Below are positions 1 to 8,181 of a stretch of DNA of 64,000 nucleotides, piece by piece. Positions within the stretch are counted from its first letter, which is position 1. The number at the start of each line of letters is the position of its first letter. The position numbers were made by a program, and so were the translations under genes. Below the pieces are notes generated by a model. The model saw only the letters and a list, made by a program, of their open reading frames with translations. It was not told the DNA's origin and did no database searches. The stretch lies in contig CAYXGY010000003.1 in NCBI GenBank assembly GCA_964464895.1, positions 86,627-150,626 on the forward strand, in the 5' to 3' direction. This stretch comes from Helicobacter_D sp964464895 (GTDB taxonomy: Bacteria; Campylobacterota; Campylobacteria; Campylobacterales; Helicobacteraceae).

Positions 1-95
1 ATCCTACAAGGCAATCATAGATTTGAAATATACGCATCACTTCATTGATGTTTATGTTAAAATATCCTAACATAATCCTACTTAAAAGTTACCCG

Positions 96-1157
96 ATGCC
101 TTTTGTCTTGAAAGAATTTCCGATTCCAATACCCATAAAAGCCTATCAGTTTTTAATGCAATCTTTACATTTGAATATGGCACAATCACAAAGGTATATC
201 AATAAAGGCAGGGTGATTTATGAGGGTAAGATTCTTGGAAATAATGAAAAGGCAAAGATGCTCAAGAATCGCGTCTGTATCGTTATGTTTGAACCAGATT
301 CTATGGGACTAAAGCCAATTTATGAAAATCAAGATTTCGCCCTTTTTAACAAACCTGCCAAAATGCTAATCCACCCCAAAGGTAGATTTGCGCACCATAG
401 TTTGATAGATGAAGTGCGCGCACTCTATGGAGACGAGGCAAGCTTGATTCATCGCATTGACAAAGAAACAAGCGGGCTTGTGCTTGTAGGCAAACACAAA
501 GAAAGTATTGCAAAACTTGGCGCAATGTTTATAAAGAATGAAATTGAAAAGGAATATTTAGCACTCGTGCGCGGGGATTTTCGCGAAAGTGTTTGTAAGG
601 CGCGAGACTTTTGCCTCACTTTGCCCCTTGCCACGCAACCCAAAGGAGGGGATTTGTGCGTGCGTTCTAAATATTTCGGAGAACCAAATACAGAATCGCT
701 ACGATTTAAAGAAGCAAAAAGCGAATTTGAAGTGCTCGGACTATGGGAGTTTAACCCTCTGATATATCCAAGAAAAACTCTCAAGACAGAGGATTCTATA
801 AAATCTTTGAGTGCAATGCAAGATTCTAAGACAAAAGATACGCCTTGCACCTTGCTTAAAGTGCGCCCCAAAACAGGACGCACCCATCAAATCCGATTGC
901 ATTTATACGCACTGCATTTCCCGATTCTAGGCGACCCTCTCTATGGAGTACAAGAGGAGCATAGCCGCGAATATTTGGATAAAGAGTTTATTTTTGCGCC
1001 TCTGGAATCGCAATATAAGGGCGAGGGGTTAAGCAATGCAAAACGAAAGGCTTATTTTGGAGCTACGCGTTTGATGTTGCACGCCTATCGTTTGCGATTT
1101 AACTTTGAGGGTAAATCGTATGACTTTCAAAGCAGTGAAAACTTTGAAATTTCATAG
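96..1157 (+). CDS. RluA-family 23S rRNA/tRNA pseudouridine synthase
   Basis: Converts specific uridines in RNA to pseudouridine. The catalytic motif HRIDKETSG (His about residue 119, Asp about 122) and the C-terminal GRTHQIRLHL (about 261-270) are both present; these are hallmarks of the RluA/RluC/RluD family. The N-terminal 75 residues look like a short S4-type RNA-binding region. An in-frame ATG lies at 45, but a good -10 box (TAAAAT at 58-63) sits between it and the ATG at 96, so the start at 96 (353 aa) is preferred. Residues around 190-260 contain a Lys/Ser-rich insertion longer than in minimal family members. The exact target uridine cannot be told from sequence. It converges with gltX; 33 nt separate the stop codons and no clear terminator hairpin is seen there. 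Confidence 0.88.
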   Translation: MPFVLKEFPIPIPIKAYQFLMQSLHLNMAQSQRYINKGRVIYEGKILGNNEKAKMLKNRVCIVMFEPDSMGLKPIYENQDFALFNKPAKMLIHPKGRFAHHSLIDEVRALYGDEASLIHRIDKETSGLVLVGKHKESIAKLGAMFIKNEIEKEYLALVRGDFRESVCKARDFCLTLPLATQPKGGDLCVRSKYFGEPNTESLRFKEAKSEFEVLGLWEFNPLIYPRKTLKTEDSIKSLSAMQDSKTKDTPCTLLKVRPKTGRTHQIRLHLYALHFPILGDPLYGVQEEHSREYLDKEFIFAPLESQYKGEGLSNAKRKAYFGATRLMLHAYRLRFNFEGKSYDFQSSENFEIS

Positions 1158-1190
1158 CTTAGGCTATTTCTAAAAATTATCATTTGTTAA

Positions 1191-2609
1191 TTAATCCTGA
1201 TTCTGCTCTGTTGTTTCCTCTAAATTCTTTAGTGCCTGCTTGATACGTTCTTGGACGATTTCAATGCCTAATGCAGTCATCAGATGTGCGATTCCAACCC
1301 CTCCAGAAGAGCCAAGCAAAGCATAGCGCAAAGGCATAAAAAGATGTTTTGCCTTGATTCCTTGAAAATCCGCAAAAGTTGCAATCTCGGATTCCGTATC
1401 CTGCACATTTTCCAATGGCTTTTTTAAGGATTCTAGGTAAATTAAAAATTCTTTTAAGTGATGAATATTTTCGTCATTGCGGACTTTTTGTGCCATTTTT
1501 TCATCATAGGTAACCACTGAAGCCAAGCAGGTTTTCAAGATTTCAACAAACTCTACTAGAGTTTTGGAACGTTCTTGGATTTCTGGATATAAAATTTCTT
1601 GCACGCGCACATTGGGAATCTCTGCCCCATAAAAAGGCAAAAGCGTATTGATTTGTTCGCTATCCATTTGGTTTAGATAATGTGAATTAAGCCACAACAA
1701 TTTTTCTTTATTATAAGCAGAAGGCGCGCTATTTAAACTATTAGGATTAAAAAAGTCTAGCATTTCTTTCATAGAAAAGATTTCTTGGTCTCCATGACTC
1801 CAACCCAAGCGCACAAGGAAATTTAATAGAGCTTGTGGCAAGTAGCCTAAATTTTTGTATTCCATTACACTCATTGCACCATCACGTTTGCTAAGTTTTT
1901 GCCCTTGTGGATTGAGAATCATAGGCACATGATAGAATCGCGGAATCACAAAACCCAATGCTTGATAGAGGATAATTTGCTTGGGGGTATTGCTTAGGTG
2001 GTCATCGCCACGAATCACATCAGTTACCCCCATTAACGCATCATCAATGGTTACGACAAAGTTATAAGTAGGTGTGCCATCACTGCGTGCAATGATAAAG
2101 TCATCTATTTCTTTTGCGGCAATTCTGATTTCACCTTTGACGCCATCAAGGAAACAAATCTCACCTTCTGTGGGTGCTTTGATACGCACGACAGGCTTAA
2201 CATCGGCAGGAGGCGTGCCGACAAAATCACGATAGCGGTTGTCGTATTTCCATATTTGCCCTTTTGCTTCGGCTTCTTTGCGGTTTTTTTCCAATTCTTC
2301 TTTTTGCATATAGCAATAATACGCCTTGCCCTCTTTTAACAGGCGGTCAATATATTCTTGATAGAGAGGAAATCTTTGACTTTGATACACGACTTCGCCA
2401 TCGTAATCCATACCAACCCAATTAAAGGCTTGGATAATTGCTTCTTTGGCATCTGTTGAATTGCGTGCCAAATCTGTATCCTCAATGCGAAGTAGAAATT
2501 TCCCTCCATTTGCTCTCGCATAAAGATAGTTAAAAAGTGCGGTGCGTAAGCCGCCAATATGCAAATAACCCGTAGGAGAAGGTGCAAATCTTGTGATAAT
2601 CTTGCTCAT
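1191..2609 (-). CDS. gltX: glutamyl-tRNA synthetase (GltX1 type)
   Basis: Charges tRNA with glutamate (class I synthetase). The HIGH-type signature appears as HIGG near residue 17 in FAPSPTGYLHIGG, and the KMSKS-type loop appears as KLSKRDGA near residue 240. The length of 472 aa is normal. Helicobacter carries two gltX paralogues. The N-terminus resembles H. pylori GltX1 (discriminating enzyme) more than GltX2; that assignment is from memory of the family. The start ATG at 2609 has TAAGGAAT eight bases upstream, and TACAAT is a possible -10 about 25 nt upstream. Transcribed away from the cytochrome gene's end, possibly as the second gene of the same strand. Confidence 0.93.
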   Translation of the reverse strand: MSKIITRFAPSPTGYLHIGGLRTALFNYLYARANGGKFLLRIEDTDLARNSTDAKEAIIQAFNWVGMDYDGEVVYQSQRFPLYQEYIDRLLKEGKAYYCYMQKEELEKNRKEAEAKGQIWKYDNRYRDFVGTPPADVKPVVRIKAPTEGEICFLDGVKGEIRIAAKEIDDFIIARSDGTPTYNFVVTIDDALMGVTDVIRGDDHLSNTPKQIILYQALGFVIPRFYHVPMILNPQGQKLSKRDGAMSVMEYKNLGYLPQALLNFLVRLGWSHGDQEIFSMKEMLDFFNPNSLNSAPSAYNKEKLLWLNSHYLNQMDSEQINTLLPFYGAEIPNVRVQEILYPEIQERSKTLVEFVEILKTCLASVVTYDEKMAQKVRNDENIHHLKEFLIYLESLKKPLENVQDTESEIATFADFQGIKAKHLFMPLRYALLGSSGGVGIAHLMTALGIEIVQERIKQALKNLEETTEQNQD

Positions 2610-2671
2610 TTTATTCCTTAAAAATATATGATATTGTAGAATCTTAGCTTAAGATTGCTGAAATTTTTGCT

Positions 2672-3190
2672 TTAAGGAGCTGTCTTTAAGGATTCAACAT
2701 AAACCCCAATCTCTTCCATATCTCGTTTGGTATAACGTTGGGCAACTTGGTTTTTTACAAAACGTGATTGCCCATTAAAGCTTTGATTTTGGTAAGTTCT
2801 AATCTCCTCTGCAATATCACTTGCTTTCCAAGTATTAATAGGGGCTTTGCCTGCCACAGAAATTTCACCCCTTTTTCCGTGGCAACTTGCACAATCTCGC
2901 TCATAAAATTTTTTACTTCTTTCTAAATTTGATGTTTTAGTTTTGCTTGCCGTAGGTTCTGTGCTTGTGCCCAAAAAACTATCCAAAAAACTTCGCTCTT
3001 GGGCTGTCAAATCCGCATCTTCACGCACGACTTTAATGTCTTTTGAACCTAAGTTTTTGGAATATTTTTGCAAAATTGCTTTAATTTCTTCTCCAAACTC
3101 TCCTTTGAGTTCAAAACATACGCACTCCTCTGCATTTAACGCACTGCTTAAAATTGTGATATAAATAAGAGTGGATAAAAATTTCTTCAT
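2672..3190 (-). CDS. periplasmic c-type cytochrome, single haem
   Basis: Predicted exported monohaem cytochrome c of 172 aa. A signal peptide (MKKFLSTLIYITILSSALNA) is followed by a unique region of about 75 residues. A class I cytochrome fold follows, with one CASCH haem-binding motif near residue 100 and a likely Met ligand (RDMEEIG) near the C-terminus. The reading frame is open up to 3226, but the ATG at 3190 has AAAGGAAT upstream and begins the signal peptide, so it is chosen. Donor and acceptor are unknown. Transcribed divergently from the probable 6S RNA. Confidence 0.8.
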   Translation of the reverse strand: MKKFLSTLIYITILSSALNAEECVCFELKGEFGEEIKAILQKYSKNLGSKDIKVVREDADLTAQERSFLDSFLGTSTEPTASKTKTSNLERSKKFYERDCASCHGKRGEISVAGKAPINTWKASDIAEEIRTYQNQSFNGQSRFVKNQVAQRYTKRDMEEIGVYVESLKTAP

Positions 3191-3286
3191 CTTTAAGATT
3201 CCTTTTATTGTGATTCCATTACGCAATTTTGCCTAAAATTTATTAATTTTTGGTTAAAGTTAAAAGCCGCTTTAGCTAGGATAGTT

Positions 3287-3292
3287 TATAAT
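3287..3292 (+). promoter_or_regulatory. -10 box of the 6S RNA / purD region
   Basis: TATAAT in the context GTTTATAATTCACC; transcription would begin about 7 nt downstream, at the base of the stem described next. No -35 box is evident, as is usual for Helicobacter sigma-80 promoters. Confidence 0.6.
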
Positions 3293-3297
3293 TCACC

Positions 3298-3500
3298 TCG
3301 CCTAAGTGAAGCGCATTTCTTTGATTTTGAAGTCCAACAGAATAAAGTATTGCTGGTTGTATAGTTGGCTTTGTGTGATGGTGTTTTCGCTATTAGTCTC
3401 TTAAGTTGAGACGAGAATCTGCCGCCTAAAGAGTTGCTTATGACTAGAATCGTTGCCTATTTTAGGGCTACACAAATAAGTAACGCTCACTCGGGTTTTG
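3298..3500 (+). ncRNA. ssrS: probable 6S RNA
   Basis: This is the main content of the 387-nt gene-free stretch between the cytochrome gene and purD. The 5' segment CGCCTAAGTGAAGCG (3299-3313) pairs with CGCTCACTCGGG (3484-3495), giving a closing stem about 185 nt apart with small bulges. The interior can fold into further helices, including GTCTC/GAGAC around 3394-3410, leaving a large central loop. A long rod with a central bubble, about 200 nt in total, starting just after a -10 box and lying directly upstream of purD, is the layout I know for epsilonproteobacterial 6S RNA, the RNA that binds sigma-70-type RNA polymerase. No protein-coding ORF is visible here. purD may be transcribed as read-through. 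Confidence 0.62.
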
Positions 3501-3577
3501 TCAAATGATTTTGGTTTTTAAAGTTTTATGAAAATCTTATAAGGATTTTAAAAACTAAAATATTTTAAGGTTGCAAA

Positions 3578-4843
3578 ATGGAAATAATCATTGTCGGCAG
3601 TGGTGGGCGCGAGTATTCAATAGGGCTTGCATTACAAAATGAATGCAGGATTGAGGGAATTTACTTTTATCCCGGAAATGGTGCAACAAGCAAGCTTGGG
3701 AAAAATATTGATTTTGCAAGCCAGCAGGAATTGATTGACTTCGCTTTAACGCATAGAATCGGGCTCGTGATTATTGGTCCTGAAGCTCCATTGGTAGAGG
3801 GTTTGGCAGATGTATTGCGAGAGAATGGAATCTTGGTTTTTGGTCCTGGTGCAAAAGCCGCACGTCTTGAGGGCTCTAAGGCTTATATGAAAGAATTTGC
3901 AAAACGTTATGATATTCCTACTGCTAGATTTATTCAAACACAAGACTATGAGGAATCCTGCAAGTTTATTGAGAGTTTAAATCTGCCAATTGTTGTCAAG
4001 GCAGATGGCTTATGCGCAGGCAAAGGTGTGATTATCGCCCAAAGCTATGAAGAGGCAAAAGTAGCGGTAAAGGAAATGTTGGAGGGGAAAAGCTTTGGCG
4101 ATTCGGGCAAAACCATCGTCATTGAAGAATTTTTAGATGGATTTGAATTATCTATCTTTGCAATGTGTGATGGAAAGGATTTTATTGTATTACCTGCCGC
4201 GCAAGACCATAAGCGACTTTTAGAACAAGACAAAGGTCCAAATACAGGCGGAATGGGAGCGTATGCGCCTGCTCCTTTGGCAACCTCACAGATAATTGAG
4301 GAAGTCAAATCAAGCATTATTGTACCAACACTTGATGGTATGGCAAAAGAAGGGAATCCCTTTAGCGGTGCTTTGTTTTGTGGGATTATGGTTGTCAAAA
4401 ACAAACCCTATTTATTGGAATTTAATGTTCGTTTTGGAGACCCAGAATGTGAAGTGCTTATGCCGCTTTTTAAAAGTGGTTTATTGGATTGCTTCTTGGC
4501 GTGTGCAAGCGGGAATTTAAAAAATACGCATTTTGAATTGGAATCCAAAATGTGTGTGGGAGTCGTGATTGCCTCTAAAGACTATCCTTATAAAAATTCT
4601 AAAAAAGAGAAAATTACATTAGAAAATTTCAATGAAAATGCACAATCCCACATTAGCTTTGCGGGCGTTAGCAAAGAGGGGGAAGATTTGTTCGCAAGTG
4701 GCGGACGCGTGCTCGTGTGTGTAGGCAAGGGAGACAATGTGCAAGAAGCACTAAAATATGCTTACCAAAGAGTAGATTCTGTGAAATTCAATGGTATGCA
4801 ATACCGCAAAGACATTGCTTATCAGGCATTGGGAAAAGAATGA
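3578..4843 (+). CDS. purD: phosphoribosylamine-glycine ligase (GARS)
   Basis: ATP-dependent ligation of glycine to 5-phosphoribosylamine, step two of de novo purine synthesis. The N-terminal domain begins MEIIIVGSGGREYSIG. An ATP-grasp core follows, with VVKADGLCAGKGV near residue 140, the GPNTGGMGAYAP signature near 220 and EFNVRFGDPECEV near 280. Length 421 aa is normal. Ribosome site: AAGG about 8 nt before the ATG. The stop overlaps the start of the following RDD gene (ATGA), indicating translational coupling. Heads the purD-RDD-lptD-PRTase-pnp block also found in H. pylori. Confidence 0.95.
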   Translation: MEIIIVGSGGREYSIGLALQNECRIEGIYFYPGNGATSKLGKNIDFASQQELIDFALTHRIGLVIIGPEAPLVEGLADVLRENGILVFGPGAKAARLEGSKAYMKEFAKRYDIPTARFIQTQDYEESCKFIESLNLPIVVKADGLCAGKGVIIAQSYEEAKVAVKEMLEGKSFGDSGKTIVIEEFLDGFELSIFAMCDGKDFIVLPAAQDHKRLLEQDKGPNTGGMGAYAPAPLATSQIIEEVKSSIIVPTLDGMAKEGNPFSGALFCGIMVVKNKPYLLEFNVRFGDPECEVLMPLFKSGLLDCFLACASGNLKNTHFELESKMCVGVVIASKDYPYKNSKKEKITLENFNENAQSHISFAGVSKEGEDLFASGGRVLVCVGKGDNVQEALKYAYQRVDSVKFNGMQYRKDIAYQALGKE

Positions 4844-5310
4844 ATCAAGATAGAATTGAAGAAATTTTAGCACGTGAGGAAATTGAAGTCGCACCTTATT
4901 GGAAACGAATCATCGCTCATGTAATTGATGATTTACTGCTTAGTATGATGATTATTGGGATTTATTGGGATAGCATTATGCAAAATGCAAGTGATATAGA
5001 AGCCCTTTTACAAATTATTTCTAGCTCCTTTCTTATTTTGTATGGAATCCGCATTTTATATCATTGGCTCTTTGTGCAATTCTATGGCGCAACCATTGGC
5101 AAGATTGTCGTTAAGATTCGCATCATTGAATTAGGATTATTGGATAATCCAAGCTTTCAGCAGGCTTTAATACGCTCGTTATTGCGTCTATTGAGTGAAG
5201 TTTTAATGTATTTGCCATTTTTGTATATTTTGACAAATAATTTAAAGAGGGGTTTGCACGATATAGCGACAAACACACTCGTGGTGGAGTTAAAAAACTA
5301 TAATGCTTGA
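4840..5310 (+). CDS. RDD-family inner-membrane protein
   Basis: A 156-aa protein with an RDD-family fold. An Arg-rich entry segment (YWKRIIAHVIDDLLL) is followed by three hydrophobic helices at about 30-50, 60-85 and 125-150, and the pattern GATIGKIVVKIRI typical of the family lies between helices two and three. The function of RDD proteins is poorly defined; some are transporters or Na+/H+ antiporters. The start ATG overlaps the purD stop (ATGA) and the 3' end overlaps lptD by 8 nt, so all three are translationally coupled. H. pylori has an equivalent gene in the same place. A second RDD gene lies at 36635-37171. Confidence 0.82.
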   Translation: MNQDRIEEILAREEIEVAPYWKRIIAHVIDDLLLSMMIIGIYWDSIMQNASDIEALLQIISSSFLILYGIRILYHWLFVQFYGATIGKIVVKIRIIELGLLDNPSFQQALIRSLLRLLSEVLMYLPFLYILTNNLKRGLHDIATNTLVVELKNYNA

Positions 5311-7432
5311 TTCACTTAAAAGCTTTAGAATCGCATTAGGTTTTGTAGTTTTGCTAATACCTCATCTTTTCTATGCGCGTCCTTCAGTACAGCAGTTTAA
5401 TTCCAACCAAGAAGCTATTTTTGAATTTTTAGCCGATGATATGGAATATAGTCAATCCAAAGTGATTGGTAAAGGACACGCAGTCGTTATTAATTTGGAC
5501 TATTTTGTAACAGCAAACGAAGCAATTTATGATACACAAAGCGGTGAAATTGTGTTGCGTGGAAACGTCAATGCCTATAAAGGCAATGCGCTTTATTTAA
5601 AAGCACAAAATGTAAAGATTAAAATGCAGCAGGATTATTCTTTTTTAGAACCCTTCTATCTGCAAGATTCTATGAGTGGTTTATGGGTGAATGCTAAAAA
5701 CGCACAATATGACAAGAATATCTATCAAACAGAAGAGACAACGATTTCAACTTGTAGTGTGAATAATCCGATTTGGCAGCTCAAAGCAAGCAAAAGTCAA
5801 TATGATGTGAACCAAGAATGGTTAAGCGTATGGAATCCTCGTCTTTGCATTTATGAAATGCCTGTGCTTTATCTCCCTTATCTGTCCTTTTCATTAGGTT
5901 ATAAGCGCAAAAGTGGCTTGCTTTATCCTGAAATCGGCAGTTCGCAAGATGATGGGTTTTTATACTCTCAACCCATTTTTATTGCTCCACAAGATTGGTG
6001 GGATATGACACTTGCTCCCCAAGTAAGAACCAAGAGAGGTGTGGGATTCTATGATGAATTTCGAATGATAGATGACAAGAATCAAATCTTATGGGCAAAT
6101 TTTGGTTATTTTGGAGATAGAAGTAGCTACCAAAAAGATTATGATTTGGAAAATAGAGACCATTTTGGATTCCAACTAAAATATGAGCGCAAAGATTTGC
6201 TCGCAAAAACACAAAATTACTTTTATGAGGATGGAATCCAAGTAGATATTGCACAAATCACGGATATTGATTACTTTAGATTAACCGATGAAGACGCAAG
6301 AAAACAAGCAGATTTGCAAGGTAGTCTTTTGACTTCACGTTTAAATTATTTCTTAAAAAGCGAAGCAGATTATGTGGGCATCTATGGACGTTATTATTCA
6401 GACTTAGAAAAAACGAGTAATGCGGAAACATTCCAAACCTTGCCACAAGTGCAGTATCACCGACAAATTGATAATTTATTTTTGGATAATTTATATTATA
6501 GCTTTGACTATCAAGCCAAAAATTTTACGCGTCCTATTGGCTTCCGCGCAATACAGCAAGAGGCAGAATTGCCTGTCATCTACACCCAAAACATTTTAAA
6601 CGATTTTGTTAATCTCTCTGCTGCTTCTGTTTTCTATGGCACACAAGTGAATTATAGCAATGTTCGGCAAGGACACTTGGAAAATGGACGCTATATGACA
6701 CAGCATTATCAATTCAAGGCAAATTCTGACTTAGTCAAGCAGTATCAAGATTTTGGACACACGATTAGTCTTGAAGCCTTGTATATTTTGCCCGGTTTTG
6801 ATAAAGAAGAAGGCGATTTTCAAAATTTATTTACATTGCCCGGTAACAGACAAGAGTTCCGACTTAATGGCTCGCAATATTTCTACGATTCCAACGATAG
6901 GCTTTTGCTTTCTCATCGTGTCCAGCAGCCTTTTTACTTTGAGGATACTCACGAAATAGGTGAATTAGAAAATGAAATCCAATATTTCTACAATTATGAA
7001 TGGAGCTTTTTAAGCAGTATTTTTTATTCTCACCAAGAATCTAAACTTGCTGAAGCTACGCACCAAATCAATTATAATGGGGAATATTTTGGTGCAAATA
7101 TTGGGCACTTTTTTCGCGAATCCTTTGCAGATGCAGATTGGAGTCGCGGAAGATTTAATGAAGCAAATTATTTGATTGCCGGATTCAATAAGGAATTTGA
7201 ATCTATTGACATTTTTGCAAGCGCAGGCTATGATTATAAGGAACGTTACTTTAAGACATGGCAAATAGGCTTTGAAACCTCTATTCGTTGTTTTTCTTTT
7301 GGGCTGAAATATGTCAGTGAAATCTATTCAAGACTCACTACGCATGGGGTGGAAGCACAAGATGATAAATATGTATTATTCACCATTAAATTTATTCCTC
7401 TCTTGAGTAGTGATATTAAAGTGGGTAATTAG
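5303..7432 (+). CDS. lptD: LPS-assembly outer-membrane protein LptD (OstA/Imp)
   Basis: Final component of LPS export, forming the outer-membrane barrel that inserts LPS. An N-terminal signal sequence (about 1-25, ending LFYARPS) is followed by an LptA/OstA-like domain (about 40-130, with the turns of a beta-jellyroll: ADDMEYSQSKVIGKGHAVV). The long Tyr/Phe/Asn-rich C-terminal barrel of about 570 residues has many alternating beta strands and ends in hydrophobic residues. At 709 aa it is close to H. pylori OstA (split annotation HP1215/HP1216) and shorter than the E. coli protein. Two cysteines in STCSV...RLCIYEMPVLYLPY may mirror the disulfide region next to the conserved LPY-containing core. 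Confidence 0.88.
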   Translation: MLDSLKSFRIALGFVVLLIPHLFYARPSVQQFNSNQEAIFEFLADDMEYSQSKVIGKGHAVVINLDYFVTANEAIYDTQSGEIVLRGNVNAYKGNALYLKAQNVKIKMQQDYSFLEPFYLQDSMSGLWVNAKNAQYDKNIYQTEETTISTCSVNNPIWQLKASKSQYDVNQEWLSVWNPRLCIYEMPVLYLPYLSFSLGYKRKSGLLYPEIGSSQDDGFLYSQPIFIAPQDWWDMTLAPQVRTKRGVGFYDEFRMIDDKNQILWANFGYFGDRSSYQKDYDLENRDHFGFQLKYERKDLLAKTQNYFYEDGIQVDIAQITDIDYFRLTDEDARKQADLQGSLLTSRLNYFLKSEADYVGIYGRYYSDLEKTSNAETFQTLPQVQYHRQIDNLFLDNLYYSFDYQAKNFTRPIGFRAIQQEAELPVIYTQNILNDFVNLSAASVFYGTQVNYSNVRQGHLENGRYMTQHYQFKANSDLVKQYQDFGHTISLEALYILPGFDKEEGDFQNLFTLPGNRQEFRLNGSQYFYDSNDRLLLSHRVQQPFYFEDTHEIGELENEIQYFYNYEWSFLSSIFYSHQESKLAEATHQINYNGEYFGANIGHFFRESFADADWSRGRFNEANYLIAGFNKEFESIDIFASAGYDYKERYFKTWQIGFETSIRCFSFGLKYVSEIYSRLTTHGVEAQDDKYVLFTIKFIPLLSSDIKVGN

Positions 7433-7441
7433 GACATTAAA

Positions 7442-8167
7442 ATGGGTAGTTTAAATAATGGAATCGCCAATGCGATTGGGGGTAATTTCGTAGGCAACAC
7501 AATGCACTCTATGCGACGTAAAATTCTTTTTGAAAATCGTGAAGATGCGCTACAAAAGTTGCTGCACAATATGCCTTTAAATTTCTTTGAAAAGCAAGAT
7601 TGTGTAGTGGTTGGCATTTCTTTTGCTGGAGTTTTTTTTGCTCATCGTCTAGCGCAAACGATTAAAGCACCTCTTGCCTTTCTCTTCACCTCTCCTATTT
7701 TAGCCCCTAATAACCCAGAATGTGAAATCGCAATGGCAACTGAAACGCACGATGTTGTGATAAATGAGCCTTTAGTGCGGTCTTTTGGGATTAGTTTAGA
7801 CTATATTTATGGTGAAGTACAGAGGCAATACGAGGACAAGATGTTGCCTCTGATTTATCAATACCGCAAAGGCAACCCGCTCATTTCCTTTAAAGACAAG
7901 CGTGTATTGCTTGTAGATGAGGGGATTGATAGTGGATTGACAGCACTTGCCTCTATCAAATCCGCCATTACTTCACAAGCCAAAACGGTGTATTTCGCTT
8001 GTCCTGTTGCGCCCATAGATGTAGCCGAAGTAATGGACGAAGCGACAGATGGAATCTTTTGTCTTTATCGGTCTAAAAATTTTGTAGATATTGGATATTA
8101 TTATAAGGATTATCCCGCCATAGAATCTTCTGTGATAGAGGAGATTTTTGATAAGATACAACCATAA
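7442..8167 (+). CDS. phosphoribosyltransferase-domain protein
   Basis: A 241-aa type-I phosphoribosyltransferase-fold protein. The PRPP-loop-like sequence VLLVDEGIDSGLTALASIK lies near residue 160, preceded by a hydrophobic strand, and GISFAGVFFAHRLA near 60 gives the first nucleotide-binding loop. The canonical loop has two acidic residues followed by T/S-G-T; here it reads DEGIDSG, so PRPP binding is plausible but substrate and catalysis are uncertain. The homologue occupies this position in H. pylori (HP1214 neighbourhood). The start at 7442 has TTAGGAC upstream; internal ATGs at 7502 and 7511 are possible and would drop a poorly conserved Gly/Asn-rich extension. Confidence 0.72.
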   Translation: MGSLNNGIANAIGGNFVGNTMHSMRRKILFENREDALQKLLHNMPLNFFEKQDCVVVGISFAGVFFAHRLAQTIKAPLAFLFTSPILAPNNPECEIAMATETHDVVINEPLVRSFGISLDYIYGEVQRQYEDKMLPLIYQYRKGNPLISFKDKRVLLVDEGIDSGLTALASIKSAITSQAKTVYFACPVAPIDVAEVMDEATDGIFCLYRSKNFVDIGYYYKDYPAIESSVIEEIFDKIQP

Positions 8168-8181
8168 TTCAAGGAGAGAGA

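Noticed and set aside
1..44. Possible end of an upstream gene at the left edge
   Set aside because: Too short and without a convincing frame or motif; only the promoter box at 58-63 is supported.
2641..2660. AATCTTA/TAAGATT palindrome as a terminator between the cytochrome gene and gltX
   Set aside because: 3-nt loop, AT-only stem and no T-run; too weak to call.
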